Part shown: positions 17,694-27,052 of the stretch, piece after piece
How positions within the stretch are numbered: the stretch's first letter is position 1
Layout of the letters: every line of letters begins with the position of its first letter
Assembly: GCF_018333375.1 (NCBI RefSeq)
Contig: NZ_BORW01000006.1
Location: 146,532 to 210,531 of the forward strand
Reading direction: 5' to 3'
DNA length: 64,000 nucleotides
Source of the DNA: Paenibacillus cookii
GTDB lineage: Bacteria > Bacillota > Bacilli > Paenibacillales > Paenibacillaceae
The notes under the pieces: generated by a model
Told to the model about the DNA's origin: nothing
Seen by the model: only the letters and a program-made list of their open reading frames with translations
Databases searched by the model: none
Position numbers and translations under genes: made by a program

Positions 17694-19373
17694 ATGAAAA
17701 GCTTTAGAAGATCGCTGATCGTGACGCTTGTCTTTTTATGCACCGCGGCCACGGCCCTTGCGGGATGCGGCAGCGGCAACGGCGGCAAGGCGGCGGAAGG
17801 AACCGGCAACAGCAATACGAAAGCCGAAGAGAAAACGGACAACAAGGAAAGCGCGGGCACGGGCAAATTCGAGCTCGGCAGCGAACCTCTCGAATTCAGC
17901 TTCTACGGCCACTACGACTGGTACACGATGCCGTCATGGGGCGCGGACGAAGCCAGCAAATGGATTCAGGACAACAAAAAAGTAACGGTCACGGCCATCA
18001 ACTCCGGCGGCAACGCGGCCCAGAAGCTGAACACGATGATCGCCTCCAAGGAGCTTCCGGACGTCATTTGGACGGACCGCGGCACCGACGTGGAACGTCT
18101 GCGGGCGGCAGGAATGCTCGTATCCTACGACGAATATCTCGACAAGTACCCGAACCTGAAAAAATGGGCCGGCGATTCCACGCTCAACATGCTTCGCTCG
18201 AGCGACGGCAAGCTGTACCAGTTCCCGAACTGGTATACTTCCCAGCCGGCAGGCAACGCGGGATATTTGATGAACAGCAAAATTTACAAAGACCTCGGTT
18301 CGCCAAAACTCGAAACGACCGACGACCTGTACAACTATTTGAAGGCGGTCAAAGCCAAGTATCCGAACGTCGTTCCGTTCGAGCCGGATCTCGCGAAAGA
18401 CGGCCAGGGGCTGGACATTCTGTACAGCGCGTTCGCCGAAGACCATCCTCCGGTATTCCTGCGGGAAAGAGCCGTTCCAAACGGCGACAAGCTGACCTCC
18501 ATCTTCCAGGATCCGACGTACCGCGAGTCGATGCAGTTCGCCTCGAAGCTGTTCCGCGAGAAGCTGATGGCCCAGGACGCGCTGACGCAAACGAAAGACC
18601 AGGTGCTCGAAAAAGCGTACACGGGGCGTTTTGCGATCGCCGCAGGCGCAAGCCCGACGGAATACGGCAGCAAAGGCGACGTGGAGCTGAAGAAAAAAGA
18701 TCCGACCGCCGGATACGAGATGATTTGGCCGGTGCATAAGGAAGGGCTCGACAAAAACAAAATTTGGACGGGAAGTTATAACCAGCTCGGCTGGAACGTG
18801 GCTTTGATCACGAAATCCGCCAAAGATCCGGAAAAAATCTTCGCGTTCCTCGATTGGCTGACAGGCGAAGAAGGAAGCCGCGTCATCATGTGGGGACCGG
18901 AAGGCATCCTGTGGAAAGGAACCGATGAAGAAGGATATCCGATCTTTACCGACACGTACATCAACGACGTGGAAAGACGCAGCAAGATCATGGACGCTAC
19001 CGTCAACCTGCAGTGGAACGGCAACACGGTGTATATCGACAAGTCCAAGATGAAGTTCGAAAAAACGCTGCCGCCTGAAAAGCAAAACTGGGAGAGCCGC
19101 TACCAGTCGTCCATCACGTGGAAAACGCAATATAACGCCACCGCATTCGTCAATTTGAACCCGATGCCGGACACGGAAGAAGGCATCATCCAACAAAGCG
19201 TGGACGAAATCTTCTCCGAATCGAGAGCGAAGGCGCTGTACGCCCAAAGCGACGAAGAGGTTTTGGCCATTTTGGACAAAGCCGAAAAAGATGCAATGGC
19301 CGTCGGTTACGACAAGCTGCTCGCGTTCAAAACGCAAAAATGGCAGGAGAACCTGAAAAAAATCGGCGGTTAA
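17694..19373 (+). CDS. Extracellular solute-binding lipoprotein of the sugar ABC importer
   Basis: A 559-residue lipoprotein. The signal peptide ends in the clear lipobox LAGC (Cys23), followed by a Gly/Ser/Lys-rich linker and a family 1 solute-binding fold. LplA-type proteins of this size bind oligosaccharides released outside the cell and pass them to the two permeases encoded just upstream. The segment NKIWTGSYNQLGWNV and the long C-terminal helix EEVLAILDKAEKDAMAVGYDK are typical of the group. The ATG at 17694 follows AAAAGGGG; an overlapping frame extends back into the permease gene and is not coding. Confidence 0.92.
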   Translation: MKSFRRSLIVTLVFLCTAATALAGCGSGNGGKAAEGTGNSNTKAEEKTDNKESAGTGKFELGSEPLEFSFYGHYDWYTMPSWGADEASKWIQDNKKVTVTAINSGGNAAQKLNTMIASKELPDVIWTDRGTDVERLRAAGMLVSYDEYLDKYPNLKKWAGDSTLNMLRSSDGKLYQFPNWYTSQPAGNAGYLMNSKIYKDLGSPKLETTDDLYNYLKAVKAKYPNVVPFEPDLAKDGQGLDILYSAFAEDHPPVFLRERAVPNGDKLTSIFQDPTYRESMQFASKLFREKLMAQDALTQTKDQVLEKAYTGRFAIAAGASPTEYGSKGDVELKKKDPTAGYEMIWPVHKEGLDKNKIWTGSYNQLGWNVALITKSAKDPEKIFAFLDWLTGEEGSRVIMWGPEGILWKGTDEEGYPIFTDTYINDVERRSKIMDATVNLQWNGNTVYIDKSKMKFEKTLPPEKQNWESRYQSSITWKTQYNATAFVNLNPMPDTEEGIIQQSVDEIFSESRAKALYAQSDEEVLAILDKAEKDAMAVGYDKLLAFKTQKWQENLKKIGG

Positions 19374-19387
19374 CCGCAAAAAATGGT

Positions 19388-19393
19388 ATAATT
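19388..19393 (+). promoter_or_regulatory. Possible -10 box before the two-component genes
   Basis: TATAAT shortly after the lipoprotein gene stop; no clear -35. It could give the regulator genes their own start. Confidence 0.3.
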
Positions 19394-19528
19394 GTCATAT
19401 ATAACGATACTGAACTATCGATTAGCTATCGTGCGCGCTAGGCCGTCCCTCGGGGCGGCTCATGCGTTTATGCGGCGAATTCCATGTACAGCGTTCGGCT
19501 GTGAACTATTCGGTCAGGAGATGATTTC

Positions 19529-21091
19529 ATGTATAAAGCTTTAATCGTCGATGATGAAATCCTCGATTTGGAAGGGATGAGGACCTTCATACCTTGGACT
19601 GAGCTTGGCCTGGAAGTCGTGGATGCCGTGCATAACGGCTTTGAAGCCTTGAGCGTCATGGAAAGTGAAAGCATCGATGTCCTTGTCACGGACGTACATA
19701 TGCCGGGCATGTCGGGCCTGGACCTTGTCAGAAAAGCAAAAGAGTTATACGGCCGCATCAAAGTCATTTTTGTAAGCGGATACCAGGATTTTAACTACGT
19801 CAAGCAGGCGATTTCGCTCCATGCCTACAACTATGTCCTGAAACCGATGGACGACACGGAGTTGACCGAAGCCTTAAAAAAAATCGTGCTGGAGCTTGAC
19901 GCGGAAAGACAGCGGGAAAAAACGGAGCAGGCTTACCGGCAAACCGCCAAAAACGAATACCTCCTGCAGCTTCTCGAGGGGAACTTCACGGAAGAGGCGG
20001 AAACGATCCTGCTTGAGCATTACGGCCTCAAACACGCAAGCTGGCCCGCCCGGGCCGCCGCGCTTGAAATCGACGATCTGGGCTGGAAGCTGGAGGCGCT
20101 GCCGGAGCATGTGAAGCAGGAATGGTTCAACCGATTTTACGAATCGGCGCTGCCGATTTTTGAAGCCGCAGGCATCCGCCATATCGGGCGTACCTCCAAG
20201 CAGCGGATTTTTCTGCTGGCCGAATGCGGGGCACAAGAACCGGATCTGGAGCAGGTCATTCGGCAGCTTCATGCGCTGCAACCTTATTCCGTGACCATCG
20301 GATTAGGGAACCGGGCGGATGGCCTTCCGGGGCTTAGGGCTTCTTACGGAGAGGCGCTCACCGCGCTGGATTACAAGCTGATCGTCGGCAAAGGAAAAGT
20401 GATTCCGCATGAAAAACTGGAAGCCGAAAGGGGCGGGGAGATCCAGGCGGCGGACCTGCCGCTCGAACCGCTTTTAAACGCCGTGCTGCATTACGACCTG
20501 GTGAAGATCAGCGATGAAGTGGACGGTTTGTTTGCGGCGGCGGCCGGAATGCGCTCCAAAGTCCAAATCCAGTATTTCGTGATGAACATTTGGCTGAGAC
20601 TGGAAAGCCAGCTCAAATCGCTCAGCGACAACATGTTTCAGACCCTTCAGCACGACGGGCTGCCCAGTCCCGATATGATGCTGAAATACGAAACGCTTCA
20701 CGATATCCGATCCTGGTTAAGGTACCGGCTGTTCAGCGCCGCCGAAATCATCCAGAACAAAAGGCAGAAAAAAAGCGCCAAGCTGGTCGAAGAGATGATC
20801 CGTTACGTCCGGGAACAGCTGCATGATAACGTCACGCTCAAAGAAGTGGCCGACTATCTGTCCTTTTCGCCGAATTATCTGGGTTCGCTGTTCAAGGAGG
20901 TTACGGGGACGAATTTCAGCGAATACGTGATTATGATGCGCATGGAGAAGGCGGGAGAGCTGCTCAAGGATCCCCGGATTAAAATTTATGAGGTCGCCGA
21001 CAAGGTCGGGTACCGGTATATGCCGTATTTCAGCCGCCAGTTTAAAGAAGTGTTCGGCATGACGCCGGGCGAATTCAGGAGAAAGATGTAA
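19529..21091 (+). CDS. YesN-family response regulator with AraC-type output
   Basis: A 520-residue regulator. The receiver domain (residues 1-120) has the phosphorylation site Asp55 in VLVTDVHMPGMSG and the conserved Lys in VLKPMDD. A middle segment of unclear fold follows, then an AraC/XylS double helix-turn-helix at about residues 415-520 (LKEVADYLSFSPNYLGSLFKE and YEVADKVGYRYMPYFSRQFKE). It should activate the adjacent importer when its kinase partner senses the sugar or its binding protein. The ATG follows a CAGGAGATGA site. The kinase gene begins three bases after its stop, indicating translational coupling. Confidence 0.93.
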   Translation: MYKALIVDDEILDLEGMRTFIPWTELGLEVVDAVHNGFEALSVMESESIDVLVTDVHMPGMSGLDLVRKAKELYGRIKVIFVSGYQDFNYVKQAISLHAYNYVLKPMDDTELTEALKKIVLELDAERQREKTEQAYRQTAKNEYLLQLLEGNFTEEAETILLEHYGLKHASWPARAAALEIDDLGWKLEALPEHVKQEWFNRFYESALPIFEAAGIRHIGRTSKQRIFLLAECGAQEPDLEQVIRQLHALQPYSVTIGLGNRADGLPGLRASYGEALTALDYKLIVGKGKVIPHEKLEAERGGEIQAADLPLEPLLNAVLHYDLVKISDEVDGLFAAAAGMRSKVQIQYFVMNIWLRLESQLKSLSDNMFQTLQHDGLPSPDMMLKYETLHDIRSWLRYRLFSAAEIIQNKRQKKSAKLVEEMIRYVREQLHDNVTLKEVADYLSFSPNYLGSLFKEVTGTNFSEYVIMMRMEKAGELLKDPRIKIYEVADKVGYRYMPYFSRQFKEVFGMTPGEFRRKM

Positions 21092-21094
21092 CGT

Positions 21095-22933
21095 ATGAAA
21101 AACCAAAACCGGTTGGATTCCAAGCAACGCATGTTCATGCCCTTCGGCATGAAGCTGTTTTTCTCTTATATGATTCTGATCATCGTCCCCATCTTTATTT
21201 TCGGGTATATTGCCAATACCATCCTGGTCGACCTTTACGGCAAACAGATGAACACCAACTTAACCGGCACGATGGCGCAGATCCGCGACAACATCAATTA
21301 CAAGCTGGAGGACACCCAGCGGTTGTCCGATACGCTGTATTTCGACGAAAGCTTGCCGCTGGAGATTATGAGCTACGAGGAAGGGTGGGTCAGCTACCAA
21401 ACGACGACCAAACTGCTGATTCCGAAATTCCGCCAGACCGTGGATTCGACCAACCGCAAAATATGGATGAGCATTTATTTGAAAAACGAGACGCTGCCGG
21501 AAATCTACAACAACGACCTGTCCGCCGCCGATCCGCTCGCCAAAGGGAAACATTGGGATTTGTTTCATCTGCGCCGGATCATGGACAAACCCTGGTATGC
21601 GGAGTTTCCGAAGGAGGATTACGGCAAAACGGTCGTATGGCAGCAAGTCGAAGACGACGGCAGGTTCGGCCGGATCAGCCTGCTGCGGCGGCTCGTGGAT
21701 ACGCGCAACCCGCTGGATCTGGAGACGATCGGTTTCATGCGGATCAGCGTGTACCTTTCGGAAATTTTCCAGAGCGTGGACATCAACAAATTCGGGAGCG
21801 GCAGCATGCTGCTTATTCTCGACGAAAACAACCGCATCATTTACGGTTCGGGCGAAAACGTCCCCGACATGCATTCCGATTACGAGTTGATGGACGTATC
21901 CAGGTTTACGGTGCTCAGCGAAAGCCTGCCCAAGCTGAACTGGAAAATGACGGCGCTAGTCCCCGACACGATTATTCAGCAGGAGACCCGGAAAATCAAT
22001 TTGCTCACGATCGTCATCTGTTTGGCAAGTTTCGTCGTGGTGCTCCTTTTCGCTCTGGGCGTCTCCCGCTTTTTTTCCAAACGGGTGTCCAAAGTCGTGT
22101 CCATTTTAAACCTGTTTCAGCAGGGGGATTTTCATAAGCGCTTTCATTATAAAGGCAACGACGAATTTACGATGATCGCCGCCTCGCTGAACAGGCTGGG
22201 AGAGCAGACGGAACGGCTGATTCAGGAGGTCTACCTGACCAACCTGAAAAAAAAGCAGGCGGAGCTTGAGACGCTGCAGGCTCAAATCAATCCGCATTTT
22301 TTGTACAATACGCTTTCTTCGATCAGCCGGCTGGCCAAATTCGGACAGGTGGACAAGCAGCATCAGATGGTGATGAACTTGGCGAAATTCTACAGGCTAT
22401 CGTTAAACGACGGGCAGACGATCATCGCCATTCATAAGGAGCTGGAGCAGACGCAGGCGTATTTGGACATCCAACAGGTAAAATACGGGGAACGCATGGA
22501 AGTGGAGTTTGACATCGAGCCTAGAATCGTCAATTATATGACGGTCAAGCTGATCCTGCAGCCGTTTTTGGAAAACGCGCTGCAGCACGCCTGGCGCGGA
22601 GACCACATTTATATCCGCGTGAGCGGCCGGATGGAGGAAGAGACGGATTCGATTGTATTCGAAATCATGGATGACGGCAGCGGCATGCCCAGGGAGATGC
22701 TGAAGCAGGTCGTCTCCGCGATGAACGCACCCGGTGCGCAGGGAAGCCACGGAAGGGGAAGAGGATACGGAATCCGCAACGTAAACGAACGGATCAAGCT
22801 GTATTTCGGCAAAGATTACGGCGTACAGCTGTACAGCACCCCGGGCATCGGCACGACCGTCCATATTCGCATTCCGCTGGAGCGCACGGCCTACCAGGGG
22901 AAGGAAACGCTGGATTCGAAATGGACGGGATAA
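21095..22933 (+). CDS. YesM-family sensor histidine kinase
   Basis: A 612-residue membrane kinase of the LytS/YesM class. It has two transmembrane helices (about residues 14-37 and 297-320) flanking a large extracellular sensor region, then a HAMP linker, a His_kinase domain with His401 in QINPHFLYNTLSSISR, and an ATPase part with DDGSGMP and the G-box GYGIRNVNERI. It pairs with the response regulator just upstream. Its outer domain probably detects a sugar or liganded binding protein, as inferred for the neighbouring importer. A strong terminator follows. Confidence 0.93.
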   Translation: MKNQNRLDSKQRMFMPFGMKLFFSYMILIIVPIFIFGYIANTILVDLYGKQMNTNLTGTMAQIRDNINYKLEDTQRLSDTLYFDESLPLEIMSYEEGWVSYQTTTKLLIPKFRQTVDSTNRKIWMSIYLKNETLPEIYNNDLSAADPLAKGKHWDLFHLRRIMDKPWYAEFPKEDYGKTVVWQQVEDDGRFGRISLLRRLVDTRNPLDLETIGFMRISVYLSEIFQSVDINKFGSGSMLLILDENNRIIYGSGENVPDMHSDYELMDVSRFTVLSESLPKLNWKMTALVPDTIIQQETRKINLLTIVICLASFVVVLLFALGVSRFFSKRVSKVVSILNLFQQGDFHKRFHYKGNDEFTMIAASLNRLGEQTERLIQEVYLTNLKKKQAELETLQAQINPHFLYNTLSSISRLAKFGQVDKQHQMVMNLAKFYRLSLNDGQTIIAIHKELEQTQAYLDIQQVKYGERMEVEFDIEPRIVNYMTVKLILQPFLENALQHAWRGDHIYIRVSGRMEEETDSIVFEIMDDGSGMPREMLKQVVSAMNAPGAQGSHGRGRGYGIRNVNERIKLYFGKDYGVQLYSTPGIGTTVHIRIPLERTAYQGKETLDSKWTG

Positions 22934-22936
22934 AGG

Positions 22937-22981
22937 AAGCCCCCGCGTTAGCCGAAAAATTTCGGCAGGCGGGGGCTTTTT
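22937..22981 (+). terminator. Terminator of the two-component genes
   Basis: AAGCCCCCGC and GCGGGGGCTTTTT enclose an inner AGCCGAAA/TTTCGGC helix. Confidence 0.93.
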
Positions 22982-23096
22982 GGCATGGCGCAAGGCCAGG
23001 TTAACCCGGGCGGCGTGAAAGCGGGATCGCGGCCACCGCGGCCGCTTGATCACGAACGACCCAGCGTGCTTGCTGCCAAGCTTCCGGAATGCGGGA

Positions 23097-24038
23097 TTAT
23101 CCCCTATCGTCCGAAGAAAGATCCAGCCAGGCGAGCTCCTCGCGCGTCAGCTTGATGCGGGAACCTTCGTCGCAGGAACGCAGCTCTTCTTCGGATTGGG
23201 CGCCGATCAGCGCGCAGGTCGGGAAAGGCTGGTTCAGCACGTACGCAAGCGCGATCTGGATCGGAGTGGCGTTTTTCTCCGCGGCAAGCCGTTTGGCGCG
23301 CTCCAGCCGCTCCCAGTTGGCATCGCTGTAAAAGACCCGGACCAGGTCGGCGTTATCGCGGTTTTCGGGCGTGAACCTTCCCGTAAAGAAACCTCTGGCC
23401 TGGGAAGACCAGGAGAACAAAGGAAACTGCTCCGCTTCATGCCATTGGCAGGTTTCTTCGTCTGCCGATACGCAGCCGGGCCAAAACGGTTCGTTCGCTT
23501 TCGCGAGGCTCAGGTTCGGGCTGCTGAAGGAGAAGCCGGTCAACCCCTTTTCCGCCGCATAAGCGTTGGCGTCGCGGATCCGCTCCCATGTCCAGTTGGA
23601 CACGCCGATGGCACGTACGGTCCCGTTTTTGACGTATTCGTTCAAGATTTCGATGACTTCGCCCGCAGGCACGTTCGGATCGTCCCGGTGCAGGGCATAC
23701 ATGTCGATATAGTCGGTTTGCAGGCGCGACAAGCTGGCGGTGAGGTCATGTTTGATCGCCTCCCGGCTGACGCGGGGTCCGTGCTGGTCGTGATGCGCGC
23801 CTTTCGTCAAAATGACCCACTCGTCCCGGTTGTTTCTTTCCTTCAAATACCGCCCGATCACTTCTTCGCTTTGTCCCCCGCAATAAATATGCGCCGAATC
23901 GACGGAATTGCCTCCGGCGGCGAAGAAGGCGTCCATGTTGGCCGCCGCCTTTTCGTAATTTTCGTGATAAAAGTAGTCCGAACCTTTCATCAGCCGCGAA
24001 ACTTTTTTATCCAAGCCTTGCACCGAAATGTATTCCAT
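23097..24038 (-). CDS. Aldo/keto reductase
   Basis: NADPH-dependent aldo/keto reductase of about 313 residues with a TIM-barrel fold. The catalytic tetrad can be read as Asp in NSVDSAHIYCGG, Tyr in the same segment, Lys in ILTKGAHH and His in YALHRDD. VRAIGVSNWTW and the cofactor-binding tail SPALIGAQSEEEL-like stretch (CALIGAQSEEEL) are also typical. The start at 24038 follows GGGAGGTCAC; an upstream extension to 24110 lacks a ribosome site. It lies downstream of the Gfo/Idh/MocA gene on the same strand, 120 bases away, so a shared sugar-conversion role is plausible. The substrate is unknown. Confidence 0.9.
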   Translation of the reverse strand: MEYISVQGLDKKVSRLMKGSDYFYHENYEKAAANMDAFFAAGGNSVDSAHIYCGGQSEEVIGRYLKERNNRDEWVILTKGAHHDQHGPRVSREAIKHDLTASLSRLQTDYIDMYALHRDDPNVPAGEVIEILNEYVKNGTVRAIGVSNWTWERIRDANAYAAEKGLTGFSFSSPNLSLAKANEPFWPGCVSADEETCQWHEAEQFPLFSWSSQARGFFTGRFTPENRDNADLVRVFYSDANWERLERAKRLAAEKNATPIQIALAYVLNQPFPTCALIGAQSEEELRSCDEGSRIKLTREELAWLDLSSDDRG

Positions 24039-24158
24039 GGCAAGTGACCTCCCTGAAGGATTGTATGATGATTTCACCCTTATATCCCTAGACGGAAATA
24101 TCCAAGACAACGAATTCTCGCCGCAGCAGTTGATCTACCTCATAAACGTGGCCGGCAA

Positions 24159-25148
24159 TCACAGTTCGACCCGGACATGCTCCCTTGCCGACCGCAGGCA
24201 GGCATCGATAACCCGCATATTCCGGATGGCATCTTCCGGCTCGAAGCGGAGGGGGCGCCGGTGAATGATGGCAGTCGCCAAGTGGTCGGCCTGGAGCGCA
24301 TAGGCGTTCACCTTCGGCACTTCGATTTCCTTGCGCTCCCCGAGCGCCGTCAAGAAAAAGTTGTCGCTTCCGACGAAAGCGGAAGGGAGCTCGATGATGC
24401 CTTCGGTTCCCAAAATCTCGAGCGGATTCCGGAAAGCCGCCCACATGCCGCAATCAAACGTCAGGGCTACCGATCCTTCGAACTCCAGAAGCCCCGAAGC
24501 CATCATGTCGACGTCATCATGCTCCGCGGAGAAAAAGGCGTTTACCGTTGCCGCGACCGGTTCTTTGCCGAGGAGCATCCGGGCCGCATGGATCGGATAG
24601 CAGCCGACGTCGTAAATCGACCCGCCGCCCCATTCCTTTTTGTAACGGACGTTGCCCTTGTCGCCCGCGTTATTGAACGTAAACGCGCCGCGGATTCCGC
24701 GGATGTCGCCGATCGCCCCGGAAGAGATCAAATCCCGGATCATATCGTAGCGGGGATGGTAACGGTACATAAACGCTTCCGACAAGTATACGCCGGCGGC
24801 TGCCGCCGCTTCCGCCATTTCCACGGCTTCGGCTTCGGTCAGGGCCAGCGGTTTTTCGCATAAAATGTGTTTGCCGGCCTCAGCCGCGCGGATCGTCCAT
24901 TCTTTGTGAAGATGGTTCGGCAGCGGTATGTAAACGACATCGATGGAAGGGTCTTCGAGCAGCTCCTCATAACTGCCGTAGGCCACCGGGATGTTCAGTT
25001 GTTCCGCCGTTTGTTTGGCTTTATCGAGATCGCGGCTTGCGATGGCATGCACCTCGTTCAGTTCGGACTCTTGCACGCCCGGTATGACGGAACGTTTGGC
25101 AATGCCGGCACAGCCGAGAATCCCCCATTTTAATGTTTTCGGACTCAT
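24159..25148 (-). CDS. Gfo/Idh/MocA-family oxidoreductase
   Basis: NAD(P)-dependent sugar or inositol dehydrogenase-type enzyme of 329 residues. The N-terminal Rossmann fold has KWGILGCAGIAKRSVIPG, the signature EKPLAL (HILCEKPLAL) carries the catalytic-site Lys, and the C-terminal alpha/beta domain includes GGGSIYDVGCYPIHAARML with the conserved Asp and His. It is divergent from an AraC regulator and upstream of an aldo/keto reductase, suggesting a small regulated sugar-catabolic unit. Two starts are possible (25148 or 25157) because AAGGAG lies 12 or 3 bases away; the shorter form was chosen. Confidence 0.9.
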   Translation of the reverse strand: MSPKTLKWGILGCAGIAKRSVIPGVQESELNEVHAIASRDLDKAKQTAEQLNIPVAYGSYEELLEDPSIDVVYIPLPNHLHKEWTIRAAEAGKHILCEKPLALTEAEAVEMAEAAAAAGVYLSEAFMYRYHPRYDMIRDLISSGAIGDIRGIRGAFTFNNAGDKGNVRYKKEWGGGSIYDVGCYPIHAARMLLGKEPVAATVNAFFSAEHDDVDMMASGLLEFEGSVALTFDCGMWAAFRNPLEILGTEGIIELPSAFVGSDNFFLTALGERKEIEVPKVNAYALQADHLATAIIHRRPLRFEPEDAIRNMRVIDACLRSAREHVRVEL

Positions 25149-25229
25149 CGGGATCATCAACTCCTTTATGTTCGGAAAGCCCTGCAAACGACGATGAAAA
25201 CGGTTTACATGATTTGCGTTTGAAGGCTT

Positions 25230-25303
25230 TATAATATGATATTGCCATTATAAAATAGCGAATTTAAAATTAATATAATACGATTTTGCAATAGATTATA
25301 AAT
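25230..25303. promoter_or_regulatory. Two imperfect direct repeats in the divergent AraC/Gfo promoter region
   Basis: Copies at 25230-25254 and 25274-25303 share TATAATA, GAT, TTGC and ATTATAA. They start 44 bases apart, close to four helical turns, in an A/T-rich gap between a regulator and its likely target. They may be operator half-sites of the AraC protein and also contain -10-like boxes. Confidence 0.4.
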
Positions 25304-25329
25304 ATATTGTCATTTATGGAGATGAGGCC

Positions 25330-26172
25330 GTGCAAAGGCAAATTCACCTGCTGACGCTGCCCGACATGCCGTTTTTTTGCTTTCCGGAATCGGTGGGCCA
25401 TTACCGGCAAGAACCGGAACACAGCGTTTTTCGGGAGGCGGGGGTGTTAAACAATTTTAATATCCATTACGTCGCCGCAGGCAAAGGGTACGTTGAGATC
25501 GACGGGGAGACCCACGAGCTGGGGCCGGGGGAGGCCGTGCTCTATTTCCCGATGCAGCGCCAGCGGTATTACAGCAGCAAGGAGGAGCCGTGGGACGTGC
25601 GCTGGATCCATTTTTACGGGACGGGACTCCAGGAATATTTGATCGGCAGAGGTTTTCATGAGAGTCCGTTGTGGACCGTCCGCAACCGGCAAGCGTTCGA
25701 ACAGGCCCACGAGGCGCTGCTTCATGAAGCCGAAACCTACCGGATGCTGCATTCTTCCCATCTATCCACGCTGACGTATGCGCTGCTGACCGAATTTATC
25801 GCGCATGCGGCCGCATTAACCCGGGGCAATTCGAAAACGTCGGGCAACCGGATCCTGGAATTGCTGCCCGTCATGCAGCAGGAGGCCGCGCAGCCGTTTA
25901 TCCTGGAGGAATGGGCGGGGAGGCTTGGCGTCAGCAGCTATTATTTCTGCAAGCTGTTCCGCAGCGTCACGGAAATGACTCCGATGGAATTCGTGACGAG
26001 ATGCCGGCTGCAGATGGCCAAACAGTGGCTGCTGGAGAGGAAGGAGACGACGATCGGGCAAATTGCCAAAGATGCCGGGTATCCAAGCGTCAGTTACTTC
26101 AACAAACGGTTTATGGAGCATGAGGGCATGACCCCGACGGCGTATCGGCGGTTGTACGGGGTGTTGTCATGA
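25330..26172 (+). CDS. AraC-family transcriptional regulator
   Basis: A 280-residue regulator with an N-terminal cupin-type ligand domain (GKGYVEIDGETHELGPGEAVLYFP) and a C-terminal AraC/XylS DNA-binding domain at about residues 180-278 (WAGRLGVSSYYFCKLFRS and IAKDAGYPSVSYFNKRFMEHEGMTP). It is transcribed away from the Gfo/Idh and aldo/keto reductase genes and likely controls them in response to a sugar. The GTG at 25330 follows a GGAGATGAGG site closely. The repeats at 25230-25303 are candidate binding sites. Confidence 0.9.
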   Translation: MQRQIHLLTLPDMPFFCFPESVGHYRQEPEHSVFREAGVLNNFNIHYVAAGKGYVEIDGETHELGPGEAVLYFPMQRQRYYSSKEEPWDVRWIHFYGTGLQEYLIGRGFHESPLWTVRNRQAFEQAHEALLHEAETYRMLHSSHLSTLTYALLTEFIAHAAALTRGNSKTSGNRILELLPVMQQEAAQPFILEEWAGRLGVSSYYFCKLFRSVTEMTPMEFVTRCRLQMAKQWLLERKETTIGQIAKDAGYPSVSYFNKRFMEHEGMTPTAYRRLYGVLS

Positions 26173-26287
26173 AGCGGGGCAAGCGAACCATCAATTCATG
26201 GATTATGACCGGCCGTCGTTCGTCAAGAAGACCGATAGCTCGTTTGCCATGGCTGGGAATCATGATAAGAGAATATGGAGGGAAACC

Positions 26288-26932
26288 ATGATGAAAGCGA
26301 TCGTCTTTGGCGCAACAGGCGGTACGGGATTGCAAGTCGTCAAGCAGCTGCTGGATCTGGACTATCAAGTGACGGCGGTTGTGCGGGAGCCTTCCCGGTT
26401 TACGGAGAACGGCAAAAAGCTGCATATCGTTCAAGGAGATGTTTTGAATCCGTCGTCTTTGCTGAAACCGATGGAAGGAGCGGACGTTGTTCTATCCGCG
26501 CTGGGGGTAAATCACCGCAAACCGACAAACGTGTATTCCGAAGGAACCCGTAATATCATGAACGCGATGCGTCATGCTGGAACAAAGCGGATCGTTTGTT
26601 TGTCGGCGTCTACGCTCGCCCTTCCCCCGGAAACGCCGTTGTTATCCCGCATCATTACGGAACAAATCGTGATGCGTTTGTTTAAAAATCTGTATGAGGA
26701 CATGGCTCGCATGGAGCACGAGATCAAAAACTCAGGGCTGGATTGGACCATTATTCGACCGCCAAGATTAGTGGATGGTCCCCCGAAGGGACATTACAGA
26801 GTGGCCGTAAACGAACCCATGAAAAAGCCCAAGGGACTCCAAGGACTTACGCGTGGAGATTTGGCATCGTGCATGATCGAGCAGGTACATCATCCCAACT
26901 CCATTCGCGGCATCGTGGAAGTGACCTATTAA
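26288..26932 (+). CDS. NAD(P)-binding NmrA/YwnB-like protein
   Basis: A 214-residue atypical short-chain dehydrogenase. The N-terminal dinucleotide motif is VFGATGGTGLQVV (GxxGxxG) and the segment IVCLSASTLALPPE with DWTIIRPPRLVDGP matches the YwnB/BLVRB-like group, which bind NADPH and act as flavin reductases or redox sensors. The catalytic YxxxK of classical SDRs is not evident. GGAGGG precedes two adjacent ATGs (26288, 26291); the longer frame from 26198 lacks a ribosome site. No operon partner is apparent. Confidence 0.85.
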   Translation: MMKAIVFGATGGTGLQVVKQLLDLDYQVTAVVREPSRFTENGKKLHIVQGDVLNPSSLLKPMEGADVVLSALGVNHRKPTNVYSEGTRNIMNAMRHAGTKRIVCLSASTLALPPETPLLSRIITEQIVMRLFKNLYEDMARMEHEIKNSGLDWTIIRPPRLVDGPPKGHYRVAVNEPMKKPKGLQGLTRGDLASCMIEQVHHPNSIRGIVEVTY

Positions 26933-26956
26933 CAGCCAAATGGCAATCCATCAATA

Positions 26957-26991
26957 AAACGGCAGCCCGTTCAAAAAGAACGGGCTGCCGC
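26957..26991 (-). terminator. Terminator of the BmrCD-like operon
   Basis: GGCAGCCCGTTC and GAACGGGCTGCC form a perfect 12-bp stem. The T stretch lies on the minus-strand side, downstream of the ABC exporter genes; in the plus direction it lacks a T tail. Confidence 0.85.
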
Positions 26992-27052
26992 AGGATAGAG
27001 TCACATTTTAAGCAGAACGGATGGTCGGTAAGAACTAACGGACTTCCATCCG

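Noticed and set aside
17934..19379. 481-codon minus-strand frame opposite the solute-binding protein gene
   Set aside because: The plus strand encodes a textbook lipoprotein; the antisense frame has no start signal or motif.
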